A stretch of 64,000 nucleotides of DNA, from NCBI RefSeq assembly GCF_011440395.1, contig NZ_JAAOIX010000001.1, positions 890,680-954,679 on the forward strand. Reading direction: 5' to 3'. How positions within the stretch are numbered: the first letter of the stretch is position 1; each line of letters begins with the position of its first letter. A program made the translations under genes and the position numbers. Origin of the DNA: Pseudomaricurvus alcaniphilus (lineage in GTDB: Bacteria > Pseudomonadota > Gammaproteobacteria > Pseudomonadales > Cellvibrionaceae). The notes beneath the pieces are model-generated. The model did not search any database. It was given only the letters and a program-made list of their open reading frames with translations, and had not been told where the DNA came from. Below are positions 36,517 through 45,098 of the stretch, one piece after another.

Positions 36517-37637
36517 GAGGATGTCTCCGCGGTAAGGGGTTCGGTGCTGATATCAAAGGCGCGATTGCTGGCGCCAAAGGTGTATTCGGCGCCCAGCAGG
36601 GCGCGCGGATTGAGCAGCCATTCGTGAATTCGGTTCTTGTGAAAGCCGTTGTCGCCCCAGGCCTTGTCCAGGGCCCAGCTGCGCTTGGCCCAGATGTGCA
36701 GGTCGCACTCCCAGGTGTAGCCCATGGCGCCGTGCACCTGGGTGCAATTGCGGGCGCAGAGCAGAGCTGCGTCGGCCGCCGCCACCTTGGCGTGGGACAC
36801 GGCACAATCCGCGCGCGCGGGTCCGACCGAGGTGGTGTAGGCGGCGCGGTACACCACGGCCTTGGCAAACTCGATGCGCACCGCGCAGTCGGCCAACAGG
36901 TGTTTGACCGCCTGGTTGCTGCCGATGGCTCGGCCAAACTGTTCCCGGTCACTGCTGTATTTGACTGCCTGCTGCAGCATGGCCTGGGCCAGGCCCAGCA
37001 ATTGGGCGGCGCAGCCAAGGGCACCGCGGTTAAGGGCAATACGCCACAGCTGCGCCCCCTGCTGGCCATCCACCAGGCGGCTGGCAGCACTGGGGGTCCA
37101 GGCCACACGGTACAAGCGGCGACTCGGATCCAGGCTTTTCTGTGCTTGCAACTGCAACTGGTCACGGGCCACCAGGTGCACTTCTTCGCCGTGACCCAGC
37201 AATAGCCAATCGGCCTCGGCGGCAAAATTCAGGTAGGGGTTGATCATATGACCGGCAGCCACCTGCACCGTCCCTGCCGCTACTTGCTGCAGCAACTCGG
37301 TGCCACGACTGGCAAAATCACTGTTGCAGCGCACCAGGTCCACCAGCAGCTGGCTGGCCACCAGGGCTGAATCCACCAGCGGCTCCGGCAGCGCCACCTT
37401 GCCGCACTCCTCCGCCAGGAGCACAAAGTCCACTTCGTTGAGCCCGAGACCACCCAGGTCCTCGGGAATGAGCATGGCGGTCAGCCCCATATCCACCAGC
37501 TGCTGCCAGCTGCCGGGGTCGAAACCGCTGGCGGTCGACCAGCGCCCGCGAATGGTTTCCGGGGCTACCTCTTTCGCCAGCATGGCGGCGAGGCTCTGCT
37601 GATAAACTCTTTGATCGTCGCTGAAGGTAAATTCCAC
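36513..37637 (-). CDS. acyl-CoA dehydrogenase family protein, FadE32/33-like subunit
   Basis: 374 residues. Starts MEFTFSDDQRVYQQSLAAML, with PEDLGGLGLNEVDFVLLAEE, and the arginine/glutamine segment SDREQFGRAIGSNQAVKHLL. The central AGSD motif and the C-terminal GT-x-E-I-QR motif are absent, and HGAMGYTWECDLHIWAKR takes the place of the usual QxxGG region. This is the style of the FadE32/33-type (beta) subunits of steroid acyl-CoA dehydrogenases. The likely partner is the full-motif enzyme at 37740, 102 bp upstream in the same transcription unit. Overlaps fadA6 by 4 bp. Confidence 0.83.
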   Translation of the reverse strand: MEFTFSDDQRVYQQSLAAMLAKEVAPETIRGRWSTASGFDPGSWQQLVDMGLTAMLIPEDLGGLGLNEVDFVLLAEECGKVALPEPLVDSALVASQLLVDLVRCNSDFASRGTELLQQVAAGTVQVAAGHMINPYLNFAAEADWLLLGHGEEVHLVARDQLQLQAQKSLDPSRRLYRVAWTPSAASRLVDGQQGAQLWRIALNRGALGCAAQLLGLAQAMLQQAVKYSSDREQFGRAIGSNQAVKHLLADCAVRIEFAKAVVYRAAYTTSVGPARADCAVSHAKVAAADAALLCARNCTQVHGAMGYTWECDLHIWAKRSWALDKAWGDNGFHKNRIHEWLLNPRALLGAEYTFGASNRAFDISTEPLTAETSS

Positions 37638-37739
37638 GCGCTGCTCCTACCCTTGTCTGGTTACTGCAACAGGCTGCTGCTGCAACAGTCTGGTTCTTTT
37701 AATGTCCAACTAATCGTTTCAATGGCCAACATCTGTGGC

Positions 37740-38906
37740 CTACTTGCGCGGCATGCCCAGCATTCGCTCGGCGATGATATTGCGCTGGATTTCGTTGGTG
37801 CCGGCGTAAATGGGGCCGGACTGGGCGAACAAAAATCCGTCCAGCCAATTGCCCAAATCGTCACTGGCATCCTCCGCCTCGGGTAGCAGTTCTGCCCGCG
37901 CGCCCAGCAGGCTCATGGCGGTGGTGAAAATTTGCAGGTCCAGCTCCGACCAGAAGATTTTGTTGCAGCTCGATTCCGGCCCGATGCTGCCGCCGCTCAT
38001 CAGGCGCGAGGCGGTTTGATAGGTGGACAGGGCATAGGCTTCAGCATCCATGTAACAGCGCACCACCGAGTCTTCGATGGACAGGTCGAGGATGTCGTTG
38101 CGCTTCTGTCGATAGAGTTGCAGCAGCAGTTTGGCCGACTGTTGAAAACGCGCCGGACTGCGCAACATCAGGCCGCGCTCGAAGCCGGCGGTGGACATGG
38201 CAATGTTCCAGCCCTCACCCTCGGCGCCGAGGCGATTGAACACCGGCACTCGCACATTATCGAAAAAGATTTCGGCAAAGCCTGGCAGCCCGTTGAGCTG
38301 CTCAATCGGCCGCACGGTCACGCCCTCGGCGTCCAGTGGCACAAAAATAAAAGACAACCCCTTGTGCCGACTGGAGTCGGGATCGGTGCGAAAGATACAA
38401 AACACCCAGTCGGCAAACACGGCCCGGGTCGACCAAATCTTCTGGCCGTTAATGACGTACTCGTCGCCCTCGCGAATCGCTTTCGAACGAATGGCGGCCA
38501 TATCCGAGCCGGCACCCGGCTCCGACCAGCCCTGGGCCCACATCTCTTCACCACTGGCCATCTTGCTGATAAAACGCGCCTTTTGCGCGTCGCTGCCGTA
38601 CTCCATCAGGGTCGGCCCGAGCAGGAATATGCCGTTCTGGTTGACCCGCAGCGGTGCCTGGGCGCGGTAGTATTCCTCCTCGAAAATCAACCATTCGATA
38701 AGGTTACATCCGCGGCCGCCATAGGCCTCCGGCCAGGTCACCATGCCCCAGTTGCCCCGCGCCAGGGTTTGTTCCCACTGGCGGTGCTGCTCGAATCCCT
38801 CGCGGGTATCAAAGGACTGCAGCGGTTGGTCCGGCACATTGTCAGCCAGCCACTGGCGCACTTCTGCCCGGAAGGCGTTTTGTTGCGGGGTATATACCAG
38901 TTCCAT
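37740..38906 (-). CDS. acyl-CoA dehydrogenase, FadE31-like subunit
   Basis: 388 residues with the full fold: WPEAYGGRGCNLIEWLIFEE, QGWSEPGAGSDMAAIRSKA, WSTRAVFADWVF and the C-terminal IYAGTNEIQRNIIAERMLG. As in the FadE30-like protein, the MCAD-type catalytic glutamate position is not acidic (A). With the truncated-motif FadE at 36513 it probably forms a heterotetramer acting on a C/D-ring acyl-CoA. It is the fourth acyl-CoA dehydrogenase in 7 kb. Confidence 0.88.
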   Translation of the reverse strand: MELVYTPQQNAFRAEVRQWLADNVPDQPLQSFDTREGFEQHRQWEQTLARGNWGMVTWPEAYGGRGCNLIEWLIFEEEYYRAQAPLRVNQNGIFLLGPTLMEYGSDAQKARFISKMASGEEMWAQGWSEPGAGSDMAAIRSKAIREGDEYVINGQKIWSTRAVFADWVFCIFRTDPDSSRHKGLSFIFVPLDAEGVTVRPIEQLNGLPGFAEIFFDNVRVPVFNRLGAEGEGWNIAMSTAGFERGLMLRSPARFQQSAKLLLQLYRQKRNDILDLSIEDSVVRCYMDAEAYALSTYQTASRLMSGGSIGPESSCNKIFWSELDLQIFTTAMSLLGARAELLPEAEDASDDLGNWLDGFLFAQSGPIYAGTNEIQRNIIAERMLGMPRK

Positions 38907-38950
38907 AATTAACCTGTCTGTTGCCGTGATAAAAAAGTGCCAAGACCTGA

Positions 38951-39847
38951 CTAGTCCTGCTCCTTGTTCTTGGCCGCCATGGCTTTGGCGTCATAGCCAC
39001 CCAGTTTGTGGCCGGTCATCAAATCGTTGTGCGCGTGGGAAAAGTGGTGCCAGGCAAACGCCGCTTCCATGCCGGCGCGCTTGCCCTGCAGGTCCTCGAC
39101 GTTGTTGATGGCCTGCTTGGTCAGCAGCAAGCCCATGCGCGGCATCTCGCCGATCTTTTCCGCCAAGGCTTGCACGTCCGCGTCCAGGGTGGCGCGGCTG
39201 GAGACCCGATTGACCATGCCCATCTGGTAGGCGCGCTCGGCGGACATACGATCGCCGGTAAACAGAAACTCCTTGGCGATGCGCGGATTCAGTTCGTAGG
39301 GGTGGGCAAAGTATTCCACCCCGGGGATGCCCATTCTCACTACCGGATCGGAAAAGAAGGCATCGTCGGTGGCGACGATCAAATCGCATACCCAGGCCAG
39401 CATCAAACCACCGGCAATACAGGCGCCCTGCACCGCGGCGATGGTGGGCTTGGGGATCTCGCGCCAGCGCCGGCACATACCCAGGTAAGCTTCCTGCTCG
39501 CGCACGTAGAGGAACTCACCGCCCTCCTTGTTGGCGTGGTCGTACCACATGGACACCCGCTCCTGGCTGTCGTTGATATCCCGCCCCGGGGTGCCGATAT
39601 CGTGGCCGGCGGAGAAGTGCTTGCCGCTGCCTTTCAGCACAATCACTTTGACACTGTCGTCGTCCACCGCCCGCTTGAACGCCTTGTCGAGCTCGTAGGT
39701 CATGCGACCGTTTTGCGCATTGTGGTACGTGGGTCGATTCATCGTCACGGTGGCGACGCCATTGGTGACGCTGTAGAGAACTATGTCTTTTTCCTCTTCC
39801 GCGCTGTTTTTAGCGTCTGCTGTGGCGCTGCTGTTTTTATCGCTCAT
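38951..39847 (-). CDS. enoyl-CoA hydratase/isomerase family protein
   Basis: 298 residues from ATG 39847 (GTG at 39856 is an alternative). Crotonase fold: TMNRPTYHNAQN, oxyanion-hole segments KHFSAGHDIG and GACIAGGLMLAWVCDLIVA, and the SDPVVRMGIPGVEYF loop. It is longer than the common ~260 residues, with an N-terminal polar tail and an insert after residue 80 (MWYDHANKEGGEFLYVREQE). It is not obviously EchA20, the ring hydrolase of the HIP pathway, which is shorter; a hydratase role or a divergent ring-opening role are both possible. 33 bp after ipdB. Confidence 0.85.
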   Translation of the reverse strand: MSDKNSSATADAKNSAEEEKDIVLYSVTNGVATVTMNRPTYHNAQNGRMTYELDKAFKRAVDDDSVKVIVLKGSGKHFSAGHDIGTPGRDINDSQERVSMWYDHANKEGGEFLYVREQEAYLGMCRRWREIPKPTIAAVQGACIAGGLMLAWVCDLIVATDDAFFSDPVVRMGIPGVEYFAHPYELNPRIAKEFLFTGDRMSAERAYQMGMVNRVSSRATLDADVQALAEKIGEMPRMGLLLTKQAINNVEDLQGKRAGMEAAFAWHHFSHAHNDLMTGHKLGGYDAKAMAAKNKEQD

Positions 39848-39880
39848 AACGTTCACCCGTGCTTGGATTCAAGATCGTAA

Positions 39881-40693
39881 TTAGCAAACCTGGCGGCGAT
39901 CACCCACCGGGTTGTCGCGCAGTTGCCGCGCCCGCAGGTTGGCGGGGTCCAGCGCGCGAATAATGTCCAGTTGCGCCGCGGTCGGCGCCGCAGTGTTCTC
40001 GACCTGGTCGGGGATACAAATTTCGAAACCGGTATTTTCCTGCACCTGTTCAGTGCTAATGCCGGGGTGCAAACTGCGCAGGCGCAATTGATGTTGCGGC
40101 CCCTGCCAATCCATTACACACAGGTCGGTAATCACCAGCCGAATGTCGATATCGTCCAGCTGGTAGCCGCGGGGCAAGCGCTCCGGGTTGTAACCGATGG
40201 AACACACCACATCGCACTCTCCTTGCACAAATACGCGGCGCGAATGCTCGGGCACGAAAAAGGAATTGGCGTGGCAGATGGAATTGCCGGGGAAACCGCG
40301 CACTCCCAGCATTTGCACCTTGGGTTGCTGGTGGGTACCGCCGAGGGCGGAGATATTGGCCTGCCCGAAGCGGTCGATTTGCGTCGGTCCCACCATGGCG
40401 TGGCGCTTGCCACCCCAGACGTTGTCAAAAATTCGGGCGAATCCCATCCAGCTTTCCTGGGCCTGGGCCTGACCGGGCTGGCGTCCGCTCACCGCATTGG
40501 GTTCGCTCAACATCCAGGCCTGGGAATCGGTCATCATCAAATCGGGAGTGAAAGATTGCATGGCGACGCTGGCCGCCAGGCGCGGCAGTAAACCAATGCC
40601 AGTGGCCAGCACTTCGCCGTTATCGCGAAAGGCTTCGGCGGCGGCCACTATCATCAGTTCCGCCAAACTGTATTCCGGGTTAGAAGTACTCAT
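39881..40693 (-). CDS. ipdB: IpdB, beta subunit of ring-opening CoA-transferase-fold hydrolase
   Basis: 270 residues, class I CoA-transferase beta-subunit fold: AELMIVAAAEAFRDNGEVLA, TGIGLLPRLAA, GFARIFDNVWGGKRHAMVG, FGQANISALGG and ADGEC-like region VFVQGECDVVCSIGY. IpdAB resembles CoA transferases but opens the last steroid ring of COCHEA-CoA by a retro-Claisen-like hydrolysis. It lies 36 bp after ipdA in the same order as in actinobacteria. IpdAB is a hallmark of steroid degraders that complete C/D-ring catabolism. Confidence 0.93.
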   Translation of the reverse strand: MSTSNPEYSLAELMIVAAAEAFRDNGEVLATGIGLLPRLAASVAMQSFTPDLMMTDSQAWMLSEPNAVSGRQPGQAQAQESWMGFARIFDNVWGGKRHAMVGPTQIDRFGQANISALGGTHQQPKVQMLGVRGFPGNSICHANSFFVPEHSRRVFVQGECDVVCSIGYNPERLPRGYQLDDIDIRLVITDLCVMDWQGPQHQLRLRSLHPGISTEQVQENTGFEICIPDQVENTAAPTAAQLDIIRALDPANLRARQLRDNPVGDRRQVC

Positions 40694-40729
40694 TGCTTGA
40701 TTCCTGAAACTTGAAAGATAGACACGGGC

Positions 40730-41605
40730 TTAGTAAACCGGCAGCGGCAAGGCTTTGATGGCATCGAGGCCACCCACCGCCTGCTGGTAATCCTGCTCGG
40801 TTTTACCGCTCACGTATTTGTCCAGGTAGGCAGTAAAATCCTGCTCTTTGGCCAGCGCGCAATACTCTTTGAAGTGGGCCACGTCGAAGCCGTACAGGGG
40901 GCTGCAGGACGACGGGTGGGCACCGCCGGCGATCGGTACAACGGAGGTGGTTTCGGAACGCTCCCAATGCACGTAGCGAGCTTCTTCGCCGGCGTGGAAG
41001 TATTCGGTATCTACCAGCTCATCGCAGGACACAATGGTGGTCTGCGCGGCCCGCGCAAACGCATCGTCCATGTACAAATCCGGCCCTTTCACCTGACAGA
41101 CACCGCGCTTGTCGGCACGATCGACGTGCAGTAATGCCACGTCAAGATTGAGCGCCGGCATGGCGACCCACTCCTTGTCGTCGTAGGGGCTGTCCACCAG
41201 GGCTATGTCCGGGTTGTTGCGAATCACATCGGTACCCAAACCAAGGCGTGTAGGAATAAAAGGCAGCTTCCAGGCCGCAGCGCGCAAGCCCAACAGCATC
41301 ATACCCTCGTCGATTTCCATCACTTCGATGCTGGCCTGCTGGCGCGCCTGGCGAAACCAGGGCTCGAGCGGGATAAAGTCCAGTGACACAAACGCGAACA
41401 CGACTTTTTTAACCTTGCCCGCTGCGCACAACATGCCCACATCGGCGCCGCCGTAAGAGACCAGCGTGAGATCCTTTACGTCGGAGCGCAACAATTCGCG
41501 GATCAATGCCATGGGTTTGCGCCGCGGACCCCAGCCACCGATACCGATGGTCATACCATCTTCGATTTGTGCCACGGCCTGGCGTGCACTTAGTACCTTA
41601 TCCAT
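40730..41605 (-). CDS. ipdA: IpdA, alpha subunit of ring-opening CoA-transferase-fold hydrolase
   Basis: 291 residues. Class I CoA-transferase alpha fold with the glycine-rich start GMTIGIGGWGPRRKPMALIR, SYGGADVGMLCAAGKVKK, and MEIDEGMMLLGLRAAAWKLP around residues 96-115, where the family's conserved acidic residues lie, followed by FIPTRLGLGTD. Pairs with IpdB. It is the first gene of the minus-strand C/D-ring run and is divergent from fadD3. Confidence 0.94.
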   Translation of the reverse strand: MDKVLSARQAVAQIEDGMTIGIGGWGPRRKPMALIRELLRSDVKDLTLVSYGGADVGMLCAAGKVKKVVFAFVSLDFIPLEPWFRQARQQASIEVMEIDEGMMLLGLRAAAWKLPFIPTRLGLGTDVIRNNPDIALVDSPYDDKEWVAMPALNLDVALLHVDRADKRGVCQVKGPDLYMDDAFARAAQTTIVSCDELVDTEYFHAGEEARYVHWERSETTSVVPIAGGAHPSSCSPLYGFDVAHFKEYCALAKEQDFTAYLDKYVSGKTEQDYQQAVGGLDAIKALPLPVY

Positions 41606-41863
41606 TCAAAAGTCCTTTGTCGTTTTTGCTCGACTGCCGCTATTCGATCTGTGCGGTTGCCATTGTTTGGTCACTGTTCTTGCATCACTGTTCTTTCACT
41701 GCCGATGCCAACCAGCAGACCCCAGCCAAACTGCAATGAGATCCGCAATGTGTGAGATTCATTATCAAAGTTGCCCGAGTCCAGTTCATCATCCATTAGG
41801 ACTATGACGGGCTTTTTCAGCTGTTCTATATTGCCCACACACTCCACAGCTAACGTGTTTACC
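41606..41863. promoter_or_regulatory. divergent ipdA/fadD3 control region with 14-bp direct repeat
   Basis: A 258-bp region that should drive both the C/D-ring run (minus) and the fadD3-hsa run (plus). It has a 14-bp direct repeat, TCACTGTTCTTGCA (41671-41684) and TCACTGTTCTTTCA (41685-41698), which may be a regulator site or another chance duplication. The fadD3 frame is open upstream to 41771. Confidence 0.45.
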
Positions 41864-43480
41864 ATGCCCACCATCAACCGTATCGCACCCGCAGACTGTC
41901 AAACCACGCCGCAACTGGTGCAGGCAGCCGCCGCCACTTTCGGCGACAAATCCTTTATTGAAGATGAAGGCAAGGTCATTTCCTTCGCCGAATTCCTGCA
42001 CTCTTGCCGCACCGCCGCTGCGGCATTGCGGGCCAGCGGATTCCAGCCCGGACAGCGGGCCGCCATCTGGGCTCCCAATACCCACCAGTGGATTATTGCC
42101 GCGCTGGCCATACAATACGCCGGCGGCGTGCTGGTCACCGTGAACACCCGCTACAAGGGCGCGGAAGCGGCCACCATTCTCAACTCCGGTGCTGTGTCGG
42201 TACTGTTTTGCGTGGGTGATTTTCTCGGTGAATACTACCCGCAGATGCTGGCGGCCAGCGCGCTGCCAAAGCTGCGGGAAATTGTCGTCTTTAACAAACG
42301 CGCCGAGCAGCCCCACACCGATTGGGAAGACTTTCTCAACCGCGGTCGCGACTACCTGGCGGGCCCGGAGGCAGGCAGCGTCGAGCAGATTGCAGCCCGG
42401 GTGGCAGGCGACCACCCGGCCGACATTTTGTTTACTTCCGGTACTACCGGCGCCCCCAAGGGCGTGGTGGCGCAGCACCAGCAGAACCTCACCACCTTCC
42501 GCATCTGGACCGAAGTGCTGGGCTTGTCCGAGCGTGACCGCTACCTGGTGATCAATCCTTTCTTTCACAGTTTTGGCTATAAGGCCGGCATACTCGCCTG
42601 CCTGCTGCGCGGCACCACGCTGTTGCCGCAAAAGGTGTTCGACACTGCGGAGGTGTTGCAGCGTATCCAGCAGGAACGCATCACCATGCTGCCCGGGCCA
42701 CCCACCCTGTTCCAGTCCATGCTCGCCTTTCCGGAGCGCGAAAAATACGATCTGTCGACGCTCACCAAGGCCACTACCGGCGCCGCCAGCATCGCTGTGG
42801 AATTGATCGAACGCATCCGCGCGGAGCTGGGCATCAAGACCATTATTACCGCCTATGGCCTGTCGGAGTGCTGTGGCCTGGCCACCATGTGTCGCCCCGG
42901 CGACTCGGCGGCAGTGATCGCCTCCACGTCGGGGCGGGCACTGCCCGGTGTCGAGGTGCGCTGTGTCGATGAACAGGGGGACGAAGTAGCTCCCGGTGTG
43001 GCTGGCGAAATTTTGGTGCGCGGCTTTAATGTGATGCCGGGTTACCTCGACGACCCCGCCGCCACCGCCGCCACTATCGACGCCGACGGCTGGCTGCACA
43101 CCGGCGACGTGGGAACCCTGGATGACGCTGGCAACCTGGCGATTACCGACCGCCTTAAGGACATGTTTATTACCGGCGGCTTCAACTGCTATCCGGCGGA
43201 AATCGAAAACCAGCTCTGTGCCCACCCGGACATCCAGATGGCGGCGGTTATCGGCGTGCCCGACGAGCGCCTGGGCGAGGTGGCCATGGCCTGGCTGGTA
43301 CGCAAGCCCGGCGCAACCCTCAGCGCAGCCGACCTCAGCAGCTGGTGCCGCCAGCAGATGGCCAACTACAAGGTACCGCGCCTGTTTCGCTTCGTCGATG
43401 CCCTGCCCCTGAACGCTTCCGGCAAGGTACTCAAGACCGAACTCAGGGCCATGTTTCGTCAATCAATGCAGTCAAACTGA
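41864..43480 (+). CDS. fadD3: acyl-CoA synthetase FadD3-like (HIP-CoA ligase)
   Basis: 538 residues from ATG 41864. AMP-forming ligase: P-loop-like TSGTTGAPKG (191-200), HSFGYKAGILACLLRG, AYGLSECCG, the hinge segment ITDRLKDMFITGGFNCYPAE, and the C-terminal lysine in NASGKVLKTELR. FadD3 attaches CoA to HIP, the C/D-ring fragment left after ring A is removed. It is divergent from ipdA and first in the run leading into hsaCBADEGF, which supports this substrate over an ordinary fatty acid. No strong Shine-Dalgarno is seen before 41864; starts at 41771 or 41804 are in frame. Confidence 0.87.
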   Translation: MPTINRIAPADCQTTPQLVQAAAATFGDKSFIEDEGKVISFAEFLHSCRTAAAALRASGFQPGQRAAIWAPNTHQWIIAALAIQYAGGVLVTVNTRYKGAEAATILNSGAVSVLFCVGDFLGEYYPQMLAASALPKLREIVVFNKRAEQPHTDWEDFLNRGRDYLAGPEAGSVEQIAARVAGDHPADILFTSGTTGAPKGVVAQHQQNLTTFRIWTEVLGLSERDRYLVINPFFHSFGYKAGILACLLRGTTLLPQKVFDTAEVLQRIQQERITMLPGPPTLFQSMLAFPEREKYDLSTLTKATTGAASIAVELIERIRAELGIKTIITAYGLSECCGLATMCRPGDSAAVIASTSGRALPGVEVRCVDEQGDEVAPGVAGEILVRGFNVMPGYLDDPAATAATIDADGWLHTGDVGTLDDAGNLAITDRLKDMFITGGFNCYPAEIENQLCAHPDIQMAAVIGVPDERLGEVAMAWLVRKPGATLSAADLSSWCRQQMANYKVPRLFRFVDALPLNASGKVLKTELRAMFRQSMQSN

Positions 43481-43502
43481 CCCCTAATCAAGGAGCAACC
43501 CC

Positions 43503-44408
43503 ATGTCAATCAACAGCCTCGGCTACATCGGCGTTTACAGCAGTGACCTGGCCCAATGGGCAGAATACGGCACCCAGGTGCTGGGAATGGAAAATGTCAC
43601 CCCGCACATTGACGACAACACTGGCAATCTGTACCTGAAGATGGATGAACGCCCCTGGCGCCTGCTGGTCATCCCCTCCGAGCAGGATCGCTTTGGCTTC
43701 TGCGGCTGGGAGTGCAACAGCGCCCAGGCGCTGCAGGACACCGTTGACCGTTTGCGCAGCGCCGGTGTAGAAGTTGCTGAAGCCAGCGCCGGTGAGACCG
43801 CGCTGCGGCGGGTGCAGCGACTGGTCAAATTTCGCGACCCGACGGGCAATCAGCATGAGGCTTACTGGGGCGTGGTGGCGGATTTTCGGCGCCTGGTTTC
43901 GCCGGTGGGCGTGCGCAGCTTTGTCACTGGCAAGCTGGGTATGGGCCACGTGGTGCTGCCCGCTCCCGATTTCGATATCACGGTGGGCTTTTTCCGGGAT
44001 GTACTGGGCTTTGGGCTCTCCGACCTGATGAATATCCGCTTTACCGACGACCCGGCCGAGCCCAATAAGCGCCTCTGGTTTATGCACTGCAACTCGCGCC
44101 ACCACAGTCTCGGCCTGTTTGAAATGCCGCACCCGGCCGGCTGTGTGCACCTCATGCTGGAGGTGGAAAATATCGATGAAGTGGGCCGCTGTGAAGACCG
44201 CCGCATCGCCCACGGGGTGCCCCTGTCGGCAACCCTGGGCCGCCACGCCAATGACCAGATGGTGTCGTTCTATATGAAGTCGCCGTCTAATTTTGACATC
44301 GAGTACGGTGCCGAAGGCCTGTGCGTCGACAACTGGGACAACTACAGCAACTTCGAGAGCACCGTGCCCAGTTACTGGGGACACGATTTTAGTGTGGGCC
44401 AGGGCTGA
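43503..44408 (+). CDS. hsaC: HsaC, 3,4-DHSA extradiol dioxygenase (class I)
   Basis: 301 residues, two-domain vicinal-oxygen-chelate dioxygenase of the BphC type. Iron ligands H149 (GMGHVVLP), H216 (GCVHLMLEV) and E267 (FDIEYG) are in the expected places, and the second-shell H200/H201 pair (NSRHHSLGL) is present. It cleaves the catechol ring A of 3,4-DHSA next to the hydroxyls. It lies 22 bp after fadD3 and heads the classic hsa set. Confidence 0.95.
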   Translation: MSINSLGYIGVYSSDLAQWAEYGTQVLGMENVTPHIDDNTGNLYLKMDERPWRLLVIPSEQDRFGFCGWECNSAQALQDTVDRLRSAGVEVAEASAGETALRRVQRLVKFRDPTGNQHEAYWGVVADFRRLVSPVGVRSFVTGKLGMGHVVLPAPDFDITVGFFRDVLGFGLSDLMNIRFTDDPAEPNKRLWFMHCNSRHHSLGLFEMPHPAGCVHLMLEVENIDEVGRCEDRRIAHGVPLSATLGRHANDQMVSFYMKSPSNFDIEYGAEGLCVDNWDNYSNFESTVPSYWGHDFSVGQG

Positions 44409-44514
44409 CCGGACGCATTAATTCATATGGGGTATGCGGTTTTGCGACGCTTTTGCGACGATAAAGCTTCAAATAATTCGCACACCCAGAGCAGCTGCAG
44501 AGAGGCCAAATCCA

Positions 44515-45027
44515 ATGACTGAAATCGACCCCCGCGAATTGCGCAATGCATTGGGCGCGTTTGCCACCGGCGTGACCATAGTGACCACTATCGCCAATGA
44601 CGAACGCTCGCCCGGCCAGGGCCAGAAGATTCCTATCGCCATGACCGCCAACAGCTTTTCGTCGGTGTCACTGGATCCACCCCTGATTCTCTGGAGCCTG
44701 GCCCGCAACGCCCAGAGCTTTAAAGCGTTTGATGAGGCGGAACATTTTGCCGTGCACATACTGCACAGTGGCCAGAAAGGCCTGTCCGGCATCTGCGCCA
44801 CCAAAAACGCCGACAAGTTTGCCGAAATCAGCTGGCACCCGGGCATCAACGGCATACCGGTGTTCGACGATTACAACACCTGTTTCGAGTGCCAGGTAGA
44901 AAATAAATTCGACGGTGGCGACCACCTGATCATCCTCGGCCGAGTGATCAAATTCGACAACAAGGAGCGGGAAACCCACTCTACCCCGCTGGTGTTTTAT
45001 CAGGGCCAATACAAAAACATCGCCTGA
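44515..45027 (+). CDS. hsaB: HsaB, flavin reductase of 3-HSA hydroxylase
   Basis: 170 residues, flavin reductase-like split-barrel domain: RNALGAFATGVTIVTT, the flavin-binding MTANSFSSVSLDPPLILWSL, and FAVHILHSGQ. It supplies reduced flavin to HsaA. The ATG at 44515 follows GAGAGG by ten bases; the longer frame to 44434 has no family similarity. Directly followed by hsaA. Confidence 0.93.
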   Translation: MTEIDPRELRNALGAFATGVTIVTTIANDERSPGQGQKIPIAMTANSFSSVSLDPPLILWSLARNAQSFKAFDEAEHFAVHILHSGQKGLSGICATKNADKFAEISWHPGINGIPVFDDYNTCFECQVENKFDGGDHLIILGRVIKFDNKERETHSTPLVFYQGQYKNIA

Positions 45028-45098
45028 AACCATTAACGCTAACACTATTTTTTTTGCGGCTGGCAAGCAGCCCAAATATCACCCGAGAGGCAGCCGTT

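Noticed and set aside
38951-39847. Calling the crotonase EchA20
   Set aside because: It is about 50 residues longer with a different insert and lacks the features I associate with EchA20; only the family call is safe.
41852-41859. AACGTGTT upstream of fadD3 as a KstR-type box
   Set aside because: Only the core matches; the outer T and A of TNNAACNNGTTNNA are absent, it overlaps the start region, and no TetR-type KstR gene is seen.
41789-43462. 557-codon minus-strand frame opposite fadD3
   Set aside because: Shadow frame, low-complexity Gly/Ala/His-rich translation with no domain; fadD3 is unmistakable on the plus strand.
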